Shown piece by piece: positions 10,246 to 20,339 of a DNA stretch of 64,000 nt. The notes beneath the pieces were generated by a model. That model did no database searches and had not been told where the DNA came from. It worked only from the letters and a program-made list of their open reading frames with translations. The stretch comes from Allomyces arbusculus (Eukaryota > Blastocladiomycota > Blastocladiomycetes > Blastocladiales > Blastocladiaceae), in the NCBI GenBank assembly GCA_027604705.1, contig JADHYV010000038.1, positions 153,750 to 217,749 on the forward strand, written 5' to 3'. Positions within the stretch are counted from its first letter, which is position 1, and every line of letters begins with the position of its first letter. Position numbers and translations under genes: made by a program.

Positions 10246-13200
10246 TGGTAGTGGTTTGGCGGCGGCGGTGGGTGATCAGAGGCGAGGAGGGGGGCCGGCG
10301 ATGGCAGCAATGGCACGCAGCGTCGGATCCAACGGGAACGTTTGGTTCGTCGCGGTCAGTCGAGGTCGAGGGCGGCCGGGGGGCGGGGGGTGCGCGGCGG
10401 TTAAGTAGGGGCGGCCCCCGGCGGGGCCACGGGAGGGAGTCGGTGGTGTGTTGTCCGTTGTCCTCGCCCGGCGCAGTCGAGGCAGTCAGTCGGTCAGTCG
10501 GGCCCAGGTGGGCGTGCATGGCCGGACGCGCGGGGGCCACACGCGAGAGCTGCGCGGCGAGGACCCAGGCGCGGCCGTGCGGCGCTTTCCCTTCCCTCTG
10601 GTCGCGGTCGGTTGGCGGCGGCACCATCCGCGGCTCATCTGCGCCTGATCAGATCGTTCGTTACGCCGCCACGCCGCCAACGCAAACGCCCGGGCTCCCA
10701 GCTCCTCCCGCCTGCAGTCACACGGGCTCGTCGTCGCCATCCCTGCGCCTTTGCCATCCTCCTCGCTTCACTCGCGGCGATTCGCCACCGAACCAGCGTC
10801 GTACCCAGCACAGCCCGCCGCCAAATATACAAGGCCGCTTCTTGGCCCAAACAACACGCCCAACAAGCACGCCCAACAACTGTTGGCCCCCACCACCAAT
10901 GCCACCGTGGGCAACACCACGCCGTTTCGCATGCATGCTTGGCCTTCCCAAGGCGTCTGCCTGCCGTGGAGCGCCTGGTCAGCCCCGTCAAGTGGGGTTG
11001 GTGACAAACGGGTCGGTGCCCCCGCCTGGCCCGCGCTCTCGAGAACAGAAACGGCAACAGAAGCGGATGACGAGGGTGATGGGTCTTGTCCCACCCAGAT
11101 CAGTCGACCGAGAGTCACGACCTGACCAACCAGGGTTGGGAAACTATTACCTGATCCTCTTCGTCTGCGCCATTGATGCCGCGCGCGGGTTGTTGCGGCT
11201 GCCATCACTGCGCGCGCGGCGGGTTTGGTTCAGTTCGGCGCGCTCGTCGCTGCTGTTCCTCCGGTCGGACCGATCGTGAAGGAGGGCGAAACTTGCCGCA
11301 GGCGCACGCAAAACCGCGCGTGCAAAGCTGCTCTCACACCACCATGACGATGGGCACATCCTATTCGTAATTACGTGCGCAAAAAGTTGCGTGCTCTGGT
11401 CCCACGCGCAACCTGTCCTCGTGGACCATGGTCGTGTGCAACTTGGCGCGGCGTGCAGCATTTGGAACATTGTGGAATGACTCCAGAAATGATTACGTCT
11501 GACCTGCACGACCGCGCGGGTGCTGCGCGTAGCATGTCGCGCAGCCGTGCACCGCCAGCAGCCGACCTCCAGCACGCAACCGGTCGGCCAGGTCGCGGAT
11601 GTGCTCCTCTTCGCAACCGAGACGGCACACGGACCAGTCGGTCGGCGCAGACGCAGAGAGGTGGTGGAGCGCAGCAGCAGGGGAACCCTTGGCAGCAACA
11701 AGTTGCTGATCACACGTTGACTCCACTTTGCGCTTGTTGTCGTGCACCACGCCACGGCGCGCCCAACGCGCGCCCAACCGTGGTCGCGTGGGATTTCCAC
11801 CGAAATTGAGGGAGATACCCGCGTGATCTACAACCGACCTACAGATGTGCGCCGCGCGCGCCACCATCTTGGGGTTGGGTGGGCATGCGTCCCCACGACG
11901 TCGTCGCGCACAATGGCAGGTCCGCTAATGCAAGAGTTGGCTGGACTGTGCCGCTGCAAGGTGCACTGTGTTTTCTTCATTTGAGCTCAGCAAAGGACGG
12001 CCCAGTCGGCAGATGCCACACGCCAAAATATGTGATTTAATCGAGGTTATTCGAGGCGTGCCACCATTTGCTTGGCATGTGTTCGTGGCGTGCAACGTGC
12101 AACAGTCGACCATGGTGGAAATGCTCCGCCGAAATGAAGTTGCCGCTGCATGACCCGGCTGGTTGGGCGGCCGGCAGGTGCCCGCCTGACCAGAGTCATT
12201 TGGCTGTTCATTTGGCGTGTGGTGGCCAACACCAGAGCACAGCGGTGCGGGATCACAATCGTGTGTGGGTCAGCGGCAGCGGTTGGGCGGCGCTGGCGTG
12301 CCCTGCTCACACGCGACCGCCGCGCAAGAAACGGTCATGGCAGCATCCAGCCGCATCTTGTCGTGATGGGTGGGCAGGGATAGTCGGCATGCTTGCGCAC
12401 GACGTGGTCACGCTGATTCAAAGTGATCCGAATTGAACCATGACGGCACGACTGTCACTGTGCAGCACGCCCCCCTGCGGCGTGCACGACGGCGGCAAAA
12501 GAGCAGGATCAAGGCGGACAAGATGGGCTCACAGATGGCGGCGCGGCAGTCTTCATCTGACCACGGCAGCGCGCCCGCCCATGCGGTCTGCCCGGCCTGG
12601 ATCGGCCAGCGATCATTAATGTGATCAACGCGGCTGACCGCACGCATCGTCCACCATCCTTCAACCTTCACGGATGCAACCAGAACGTGTCGAGGAGGCG
12701 GCGGCGTTCTGGCCGGCAGCAACATGCACGAAGAGGACCCATCGTGTTCGCATGGCCGAGCATGGCGGAGCCCAAATGCGTGGCGCTGGGTCCGCGTTGA
12801 CGGGTTGATGAGGTCGGTGCGCGTTGCATTTGTGGGCGTTTTTCAACCAAAACAGGTGTGATATCCATGCACCACTCGGCGGCAGCCGCGGGACGGTGGC
12901 AAAACGCATCAAGTGCCGAGCGGCCGGAAACACTGTCCTCTGCCGGCGGGTTGCACCCCAGAAAGTCGAGGATGGTTCGGGAACTGCAGGTCGAGCGTGG
13001 GCGACGGAATGAGGTCGTGATTGGCGACTTGACGGGCCCATAAGCGGTGAAGTCAATGAGAAGAGCGTGTCATGTTAGAAACATCAGTTGCAGCGTGCCT
13101 ATCACGCTCATGCCTGCGAGACAAGTGCGAGGCAGATCGCGCCATCCATTCCATGACGCCGTCGCGATCGAACCTTGCGTGCGCGCATGGCCACGGCGGT

Positions 13201-13436
13201 CAAGTACTTTCCCCGCATCGGACCTCGACCACCAGGAAAAAAACAACCGCAGACCGCAGGCTGCACGACCACGAGCAACAGTCATCTAGATCTGAAGCAG
13301 CTCGACCTGAACCGCGCCTCCTCGCCCTCCGCCGAGCTCAAGCTGCAGCTACAAAAGCGTTGCGATCAACTCTCTTTGGAGGTCCATAATCTCCCACGAC
13401 GACCACGACCACCCCATCAAGACTCTGACCGCCGCT
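10246..13436. other. 3.2-kb gene-poor stretch
   Basis: Lies between the start of the Ecl1-type gene and the start of DUG2. From 11.3 to 13.0 kb base composition is more even than in the genes, with many CGCAC, GTGTG and CATGG words, but no frame looks coding and no terminal repeats are apparent. It must hold both promoters. It may also hide an unannotated RNA or decayed transposon, for which I see no positive evidence. Confidence 0.5.
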
Positions 13437-16400
13437 ATGACCGTCGTTGCTCGTGTCCAGCCAGGCTCCACTTTACCGCGTTCGACGACCCGTGCCGCTG
13501 CACGCGCCATTGCCTGCAAGTCCAACCGGTCCATTGCTCCAACAAACGAGCCCGGTTCGGTCATGACGCGTCCCAAAGGCGCTCGCCAAGCTGGCGCGAC
13601 AGCTCAGCCGAATCCCGCGAATGGGGCACCAGCACCCTCTTCAACACCAGTGGCGGCACCGAGCAGCGTTCCGCCAAATTCGGCTCGCCCGAATCGCCTG
13701 GTTCGCATGCCGTCGTGGGCAAGTATCGCTGCAGGTACCGCCACGCCGCCGATTCCTGAAGTGCCGCCTGCAGTCCTGGCCGATGCAGCGCCTGCAAGCC
13801 CGCCTGCAGCCGCAACAATATCCAGTGCGTTCAAGCTCGCAAAATTACTGATCATGGATTGCTTGCTGACATTCTGCGTGCTCTCCACCCAGTAGAACCA
13901 GTGGCAGTCCCCGCAACAAAGCCAGCCGATCCCACTCCCGTCGCTTCGCCAGCCTATGTTATCCGCTCGCCTGGCTCGTCGAATCGCGGTCGGCCACGCA
14001 CGCGCACGGCTCCCGTCGGTTCGGCCGTTTCCGCGATCCCAGAGCACGCGGGACTTGCGCAGGGCCATACCATCTCGCTCTCGCGGTCGTCGTCGGTCGC
14101 GACCGCTGCCGCTGCCACGCAGTCGCCCGCGCTCGCACCGTGCGCAAAGTGCTCGTCGGATCCCGCCGATGACGTGCCCAAGCTCAATCCGTTTGCAATG
14201 CCGCTCGTGCACGTGCTCGACTTGGCCGATGCAAGTGGGCGGAGAACGCCCGAGCAGAGCGCGGGGTTGTTGCCCGTGTCGGTGCTGTATGGGCAGAAGT
14301 GGGTCGTAGTCGGGTGCCGCGCGGGTCAGATTGTCGTACGTTGACGATAAGATTCCGAACCAGTGCATTTGTTCGGTTTGGACTCATGCTCTAATTGTCA
14401 CTAGATCGTCGATGCCGTCACGCTGACGCCCGTCGCCACGCTCGACGGCCACTTGCGCGCCGTGCTTTCTCTCGCGTGGTTTGACGACGACAAGGGTGCA
14501 TCCGAGTCGCAGGTTATCAGTAGCAGCGCTGATGGCACTGTTCGGGTGCGTATCATTTCCTCTGATTCCCCTGTGCTTTCCACGTTTTCTGACCACGCAT
14601 TCGGCAACCTCCAGATCTGGGATCTTGCGCAACGCACGTGCACTAGCGTGGTCATTTCCGCCGACGCCGGAAGCGTGTTTGCAACGCAGTACGTGCCCGC
14701 CACGCACACGTTGTACCTCGGGTGCCAGAACACGTCGCTGCAATGGCTGCACCCGTCCGGCACCCCGACCGACCCGGCCGCCGACGCGCGCACGTTGGCG
14801 TACCGCGAACAGTCCTACTTTTTCGCGCCGCGGCCTGTGGCCGCGTTTCTCAACACCACGTCGCTGCCTTCCTCGCCCAAACCTGTCGCACACATTGTCC
14901 CCGATACTGGCGTCCTCGCACACGCGCACGCCGGGTACATCTACGCCGTCACGTCCGCGCCGCGACGCGCCTGGCTCGTCACGGGCGGCGGCGACGGCAC
15001 CGTCAAAGTATGGTCGGTCACGTACTCGGCCCCAACGCTCGTGCGCACGCTGCGCATCAGCGACGACGACGGGGTCGCGTCGTTCGCGCTCGACCAGGCC
15101 GAAACGACGCTGTACGTTGGCCTGCAGAGCGGTGCGATCGCCGTCTGGGACTTGGATACCGCGCAGTGCATCCGACAGCTCGTTGAACACACGGACGCGG
15201 TCACCTGGGTCGCGACGATGCGCGCGTCCGGCGCGGCGCTCGGGCACGGCATGCTCGTGTCGGCGTCGCTCGATGGGTCGATCAAGGTCTGGGCGCAGCG
15301 CAGTAATTACCAGTGTCTTGCGACAGTTAATGCGCAGGCACCCGTGGTTGATGGCGCGCTTGGGGCCGCACATATCGCGACTGTGCACGAAGATGGACGC
15401 ACACGTGTGTGGCAGCTACCCGCGGCGGTCCGCGAGCAGCTGGTGGGAGCGCCCGAAGCGGCTGTTGTTGCACGCGGGGCTGCGGTGGACGACGATGGCG
15501 ATGCGGATGCGTTGCTCTATGCGCTGCGCAACTGGGTCCCATACCGCACGATCTCGGGCGACGACGCGTTCGCCGAGCAGTGCCGTGCCGGCGCGCAGTA
15601 CTTGCGGTCGGTCCTCACGCAGCTCGGCGCCAACGCGAAGTTGCTTCCTGGCGCGCCCGGCCGAAACCCGCTGGTACTTGGTCAATTCACGGGGAAGCCG
15701 CCCGCTGGACACAATCGTGGCCTGCACGTGCTGTTTTACGGGCACTACGATGTCGTGCCTACCGACCCGGAGCAGTGGGAGACGGACCCGTTTACGATGA
15801 CGGGCCATAACGGGTACGGACTGGCGGTTATTGTTGATCTCATGTGTTATCACCTCGCACTTACACTCCCGCTTGACCATACTGTAGATTCTTGTACGGC
15901 CGGGGCGTCAGCGACGACAAGGGCCCAATCCTCGCGGCTATCTTTGCTGTCGCCGACCTGGCGAGCCAAGGCCAGCTGAACGCGACTGTCACGTTCCTGA
16001 TCGAGGGCGAGGAAGAATCCGGGTCAGCGGGGCTTGCTGAGGCCGTCGAGGCGCACGCACACGACATTCTCACCCCATCGGCCGTTGACGTGATTCTCAT
16101 GTCCAACTCGTCGTGGCTCGGCGAAACCGTACCGTGCCTCGTCTACGGGCAGCGCGGTGTCGTGCATGCACACGTTACCGTTGAGGGCGGCGCCGGGAAC
16201 GCTGACCGGCACGCGGGTGTTGACGGCGGCGCCGTTGCCGCGGAACCGCTGCCGGACCTGATCCACGTCCTTGCGAGCCTGCTGGACCCGGCTGCGCCGC
16301 ACGACCGCCGCGTGCGTATCCCCGGGTTCTACGACGCGGTCGCGCCCATCACCCCCGCCGATGACGCACGGCTCGACGCGCTGGTCGCGCGCATCGTCGC

Positions 16401-17043
16401 CGTGGGTGACCACCCCGCGGGCGCCGACCCGGCAGCGCTCAAGCACTCGCTCGTGCAAAAATGGCGCACGCCAACGCTCACCATCGCGCACGTCGGCACG
16501 TCGTCGGGCGCGCAGGCCAAGGCTGTGATTTCGCGCCGCGCGACGGCAACGATCTCGCTGCGCACGGTCCCACACCAGCATACGGCCGATTTGGTTGCGA
16601 GTTTGACGCGGCATTTACATGCGGCGTTTGCGACGTTGCCGCACAGTGCAAATCGATTGAGTGTGGCCGTTTCGACGGCGGCTGATTGGTGGGTAGGAAA
16701 GCCGGACGGCCCGTACTTTGCGGCCGCGGCACGGGCGCTATCGCGTGTATGGGGGCGTGGAGATCCGTTGGCGGTGATGGAGGGCGGGTCGACGTTGCCG
16801 CTGCATTGGTTGCGTAAGCGGCTCGCGGCCGTGGATGCGGATTGCAGAGATGCGGCGACGCCGGTTGTGCCAGTCGTTAATGTCCCGCTCGCGCAGGCGA
16901 GTGACCGCGCGCATCTCGCGAACGAACGCATCAGTGTCGCGAACTTGGTCACGGGTCGTCGCGCGCTGCGTGAGGTGGTGCGGAATTTGCAGGCCGAGTT
17001 TGCGGCGCCGCGTGGCAAGGAGGAGAAAGTCACGAAGGTGTAA
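13437..17043 (+). CDS. DUG2: Dug2-type WD40 / M20 peptidase (glutathione degradation)
   Basis: Five exons: 13437-13824, 13893-14335, 14405-14545, 14615-15813 and 15888-17043. All introns are 68-74 nt, phases agree, and the product is about 1108 residues. In yeast, Dug2 with the amidotransferase Dug3 forms the cytosolic complex that cleaves the gamma-glutamyl bond of glutathione. Residues ~260-640 hold WD40 repeats (VISSSADGTVRIWDL, LVTGGGDGTVKVWSV, MLVSASLDGSIKVWAQ). Residues ~650-1108 form an M20 metallopeptidase domain with metal-site motifs LFYGHYDVVP, YGRGVSDDKGPILAA and EGEEESGSAGLAEA, and EGGSTLPL near the end. A Pro/Ala/Ser-rich head of ~240 residues precedes the WD40 part and is absent from yeast Dug2. 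The splice at 13824/13893 joins that head in frame, but the precise start is uncertain. Confidence 0.92.
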
Positions 17044-17104
17044 TTACGATGTTTGTGCTCTCATCCGTATGAGAGACACTTTGTCTCGCCTCTCCGCTCA
17101 CAGC

Positions 17105-17166
17105 AGTCTTGTGTCCAAATGGTCAGCTCACTACTCAGAGCGTCGGGTTCGACTCCCGACAAGACT
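17105..17166 (+). pseudogene. tRNA-like relic lacking an anticodon arm
   Basis: A perfect 7-bp acceptor stem pairs 17105-17111 (AGTCTTG) with 17160-17166 (CAAGACT). The T arm is canonical (TCGGG, loop TTCGACT, CCCGA), which doubles as a B-box. A D-arm-like hairpin GCTC-ACTACTCA-GAGC precedes it. Only 31 nt separate the acceptor and T stems instead of ~41, and no anticodon arm fits, so this is not a working cytosolic tRNA. It may be a degenerate tRNA, an organellar tRNA fragment, or the head of a SINE. Confidence 0.4.
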
Positions 17167-17233
17167 TTGGGGCGGTCCGCTGCCTCATGGGTTACTGACA
17201 AGATTGTACCAGGGAAGTGTTGAGCTTGGTCTC

Positions 17234-17324
17234 GAGCATGCCTTCGGGTTGCTCTTGAGCAAGTTCGCGGTTCCCACCTGGGCTTCGGCCCAACCCGAGC
17301 TTCGGCTCACCTTGGGCTCTGCCC
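17234..17324 (+). repeat. cluster of UUCG-type hairpins
   Basis: Four hairpins occur in 90 bp. First, GAGCA...TGCTC enclosing CC-TTCG-GG (17234-17254). Second, GGGC-TTCG-GCCC (17280-17291). Third, GAGC-TTCG-GCTC (17297-17308). Fourth, GGGC-TCT-GCCC (17314-17324). All stems are perfect or nearly so. The tandem arrangement recalls double-hairpin elements known from mitochondrial genomes of Allomyces-like fungi. A nuclear location would need explaining. Confidence 0.6.
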
Positions 17325-17347
17325 ACCACTACCCATGAGCGATACCT
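17301..17347 (+). repeat. direct repeat, copy 1
   Basis: TTCGGCTCACC, then, after ~18 extra bases, TACCCATGAGCGATACCTTG followed by ACTGCCC. It matches copy 2 at 17741-17780 with a few substitutions. The extra bases in this copy include the fourth hairpin of the UUCG cluster, as if a hairpin had been inserted into one copy. Confidence 0.6.
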
Positions 17348-17740
17348 TGACTGCCCCAACTACATTTTGCCGTTGCAGTTTCGGCCGTTTCCGTGCTCTG
17401 CGGACCAATCTAGACGGGCGGTGCTTTCTGCTTGTCTGCTTGCACCTGCTCGCTGCAAATGGATGGCGAGCATGATACAGCATCACTGTTCCAGTTCGCG
17501 GTTCCGCACAACTTCACTTACGGTGAGGATGAATTTGAGACCATGGTGCCTCCTTCGGCTTTGGTGCTGAGAGAGTTGTGAGTCGTAGTGCTGCAAATAA
17601 ACAATTGCCAAAAACACGCTCTTGTCACTAGTGGACGCAGACCCATCGACCTTGCCATGTCGAGCAAAAGAGATAAACTATGTGCGCTTCATTCGCATAT
17701 GAAGCAAATACACGCTACGTTCCATTTAAGGAAAAGAGAT

Positions 17741-17780
17741 TTCGGTTCACCCTTACCCATGAGCGACTCCTTAACCGCCC
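17741..17780 (+). repeat. direct repeat, copy 2
   Basis: TTCGGTTCACCCTTACCCAT followed by GAGCGACTCCTTAACCGCCC. It aligns with 17301-17347 but lacks the extra hairpin-containing bases. Confidence 0.6.
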
Positions 17781-17816
17781 TAATTTCTCCTATGTCATCT
17801 TCCTGGGGCGCGGGGA

Positions 17817-17828
17817 GGGGGGGGGGGG
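17817..17828. repeat. poly-G tract (12 G)
   Basis: Twelve G residues after GCGGGGA, in non-coding DNA at the edge of the repeat islet. Confidence 0.85.
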
Positions 17829-18077
17829 TTGAGGGTGCCGCACACGTGTAGTTTATATCCACCTGGCCATCACGCATGCTACAGAACTGCAGCCGCGCAT
17901 GAATCCATGACATCCCACGGCTCAGGTGCCGCTCGTTTCCAATAATCGTTTCTGATGCGAGCCTGACAGTTGCGAGACCAAGGCGTGATGCACGAAGTCA
18001 AACGTTGGGCAAGTAGAATGTTTACCTCGACTGCACTGTTTGAGTCTAATTGAATCCATCCGCGCTTACATCGCAAG

Positions 18078-18172
18078 GCCAGCATGCCCGTCTTGACGGC
18101 CCACGACGCCCGCGCATGAGGAGGACTATGGTACGCTCAAGGTCCCTGAGCTTCCAGCGGCCACGACACCCC
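18078..18172 (+). pseudogene. fragment of the CAP-domain protein gene
   Basis: About 95 bp match, at roughly 90% by eye, the segment of the CAP gene (20340-22631, minus strand) that encodes KASTPVPTATTPAQEEDYGT and then LEVPELPAATTP. The copy lies on the opposite strand, 2.4 kb away. It has one inserted C (in GGCCCACGACGCC, versus GGCCACGACGCC in the gene), which breaks the frame, plus scattered substitutions. No promoter, signal peptide or other part of the gene is present, so it is a relic of an inverted duplication. Confidence 0.85.
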
Positions 18173-18388
18173 ACTGTCCGTAGCTGACCGTCGTCTTTCC
18201 TGCTCTTCGCCACTGTTCACGATTCAGGGCGACGGCCAGTTTTCGTCGAGCATTGACGTAGGCAAGGACTGACAACCACGTTAGCGACACGACGTTCAGC
18301 AAACCGACAATCTGCGCAGCGTGTCATGTTGGGTCCCCTCCCCACTTCACCAGAAAACAACAAGAATACAAAACATCGGCTCATCTCA

Positions 18389-18401
18389 CCCCCCCCCCCC
18401 C
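18389..18401. repeat. poly-C tract (13 C)
   Basis: Thirteen C residues followed by TCTCTC, 29 bp past the stop codon of the Tra2-like gene, in its presumed 3' UTR. Confidence 0.85.
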
Positions 18402-18429
18402 TCTCTCCCTTCTGCGCTTTTGCGCACAC

Positions 18430-19585
18430 TTAGTACCGTTCGCGGCGCGAATAATCGCGGTCGCGGTCATCACGACGCCCGTAATCGCGGTCGTCGCGGG
18501 AACTGCGGCCGTAATCGCGATCGTCGCGCGAACTGCGGCGGTCATCGTACCGCGACGAGCGGTCCCGCGACCGCGACCGCGAGCGGGAACGGTCGCGCGA
18601 CGACCGGTGGTAGTCGCGGTCGTCGCCGCCGCGACGGCCGTAGTCGCGGTCCCGGCCATAGTCGCGGTCACGGTCGCCGTACCCACCGCGGCCACCGCGC
18701 GTCTCGCGCTCACGCATTTCGCCTGGAGTTGGGTGGGGAGTGTGCGGAGGTGAGTGGTGTGGTCAGAAGGAACAGGTGGGGCACGTGAAGGGAGAGGATG
18801 ACGTACGAGCCGAGAGGCGGCCGAGATAATTGCCAGGGGTCTTCGGGCGCGGCTTGGTGCGGCGCGACTGTACATTAGAAAAAGGAAATTAATCGAGTCA
18901 GGTTGGATCGCAGAACACGGCGCCAGGTTCTAGTGCGGCAAGTGCAGGATGACTTAAGACGGTGGAGGCGCACCAGCTCCACAATCATGGAGCGGCCATG
19001 GAACTCGCGGCCATGCTCGCCGGCAATCGCGGCCATAGCCTCCTCGTTGGTCGAGAAGCGAATGAACGCGAACCCGCGGCACTCGCCGAGATGCGGGTCC
19101 TTGACGACCGAAACATCGTCGAGCTAGGTCAGGAGAAGAGAAGGAGCACAAGGGTAAGCAAAGTGGTGCACCGGTATCGCGGCAAGTAGGAATTGCGCAT
19201 GTACCCGGCCGTAGCGCTGGAAAATGTCGCGCAGCTCGTCCTCGGTCGTGCGGAAGCTGAGCCCGCGCACGTAGATCTGGTTGCCCGGGTTCTGCGCGCC
19301 ATCGTCGCTGGCCGAGGTGGAATGGTGATACGGTTGAGGGAGCCGAAGTTGGTTGGTTGCACGGTCGGTTGAATTGGCGTGGATAGAGGTCGTGGGCGGT
19401 TGAGCGGGCAAAGCACGGTGTGGGCACGCCATATCACGACACAGCAAGAAGCTCGCGCTCGCGCTCGCACGAAGCTGCAGGCTTGGGGGTGTTGAGGTTG
19501 AGGTTGAGGTTGAAAAACAGGAGACTCACGCAGCTGGGTCGTCGTAGACGGCGGGGCGCGGGGCACGGTCGGGCGAGCGCGACAT
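18430..19585 (-). CDS. Tra2-like RRM/RS-domain splicing factor
   Basis: Five exons in transcription order: 19530-19585, 19205-19307, 18974-19123, 18807-18867 and 18430-18722. Phases agree and the product is 220 residues. Order of parts: a short Arg/Ser head; one RRM (RNP2 IYVRGL near residue 28, RNP1 RGFAFIRF near residue 68); a linker SRRTKPRPKTPGNYLGR; and a Gly-rich then Arg/Asp/Tyr/Ser-rich RS domain (DRSRSRSRSRDRSS) to the C-terminus. The TPGxYxG linker directly after the RRM is characteristic of transformer-2 proteins. By family it binds exonic splicing enhancers in the nucleus, with the RS domain regulated by SR kinases. It fits a genome with many short introns. Another SR-type protein is the alternative. 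Confidence 0.85.
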
Positions 19586-20339
19586 GATGGTTGACGGTGT
19601 GGTTGGGGGAGCTTGCTGGCAGCAAGGCGAGCGAGGAACAGCAGCGGCAGCTGTGACAGCGAGCCGAATGCAGTTGGTTGGGCACGGTTGTGAGTGCGGC
19701 GGACGGCAAGGAGTAGAAGTTGTCGGCCCGTCCTTGCTCGCGATTCGATTTTTGGGACTTCGCCGTCGCGGCGGTTGTCTGGCCGGCAAAGGCGCGTGGG
19801 AAGGCAGCACGCTCGGTCACGCGGCAGGGCGGCCGTCCCTGCCTTTGTCTGCTCACTCTTTCGGTGGCTTCTGAACGAACAAACAACAACAAATGCGCAG
19901 CAACGGGCAGCAACATGACCACCTTAATCGCGAAGTGGATAACTGGCGGTGGAGCACGAAGAACGGCGGTCAAAGATGGACAGAAGATTTTTTATGCATG
20001 ACCAAGAGGCAGCCGACCGTCCAACCCGCGGCAGCAACTGTGCTGCTCGCGCGCGCAAGGATCATCGACCAGCCCGCCAACATCAAGAGCAAAAACGACG
20101 ACAACGACACCTCGACGTGGATCAAACACCAACCCAACGCCAAACTGTACGCGCGCCGGCGACAGGACACGAAACACAAACGAGCACAAATCAAAAACCG
20201 ACGTGTCGATCAAACCGACACGCCGCACCAGTGCACAAAACATCAAAACCAACACACAGCTGCACCAACTCGGTCAACCGCATCTAACGCGATCATCCTT
20301 CTCCACTACCTCGCACTTCCTACGTATCGTCATGACCGT
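19586..20339. other. 5' flank of Tra2-like gene / 3' flank of CAP gene
   Basis: About 750 bp between two minus-strand genes. The half near 20.0-20.3 kb is A/C-rich and may be the CAP gene's 3' UTR. The half near 19.6-19.9 kb should carry the Tra2-like promoter. No gene is seen. Confidence 0.5.

Larger units (their letters stand above)
17044..18429. other. repeat-rich intergenic islet
   Basis: About 1.4 kb between DUG2 and the Tra2-like gene (convergent). Its lower GC and codon-free texture differ from the flanks. It contains a tRNA-like relic, clustered UUCG hairpins, a direct repeat ~440 bp apart, a G12 run, a CAP-gene fragment and a C13 run, each listed separately. A TE relic or an insertion of organellar DNA would fit. 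I see no intact gene. Confidence 0.6.

Noticed and set aside
9792-11279. A 495-codon plus-strand open frame
   Set aside because: It is antisense to the Ecl1-type gene, whose zinc motif is clear, and continues into featureless sequence. Composition is typical of GC-rich shadow frames.
17105-17166. A functional tRNA gene
   Set aside because: Acceptor and T arms are perfect, but there is no room for an anticodon arm and no anticodon can be assigned.
17481-17580. A mitochondrial cox2-like peptide (YGEDEFETMVPPSALVLREL)
   Set aside because: There is a faint resemblance to the region before the Cox2 copper site, but no other Cox2 block is nearby. Too weak to call.
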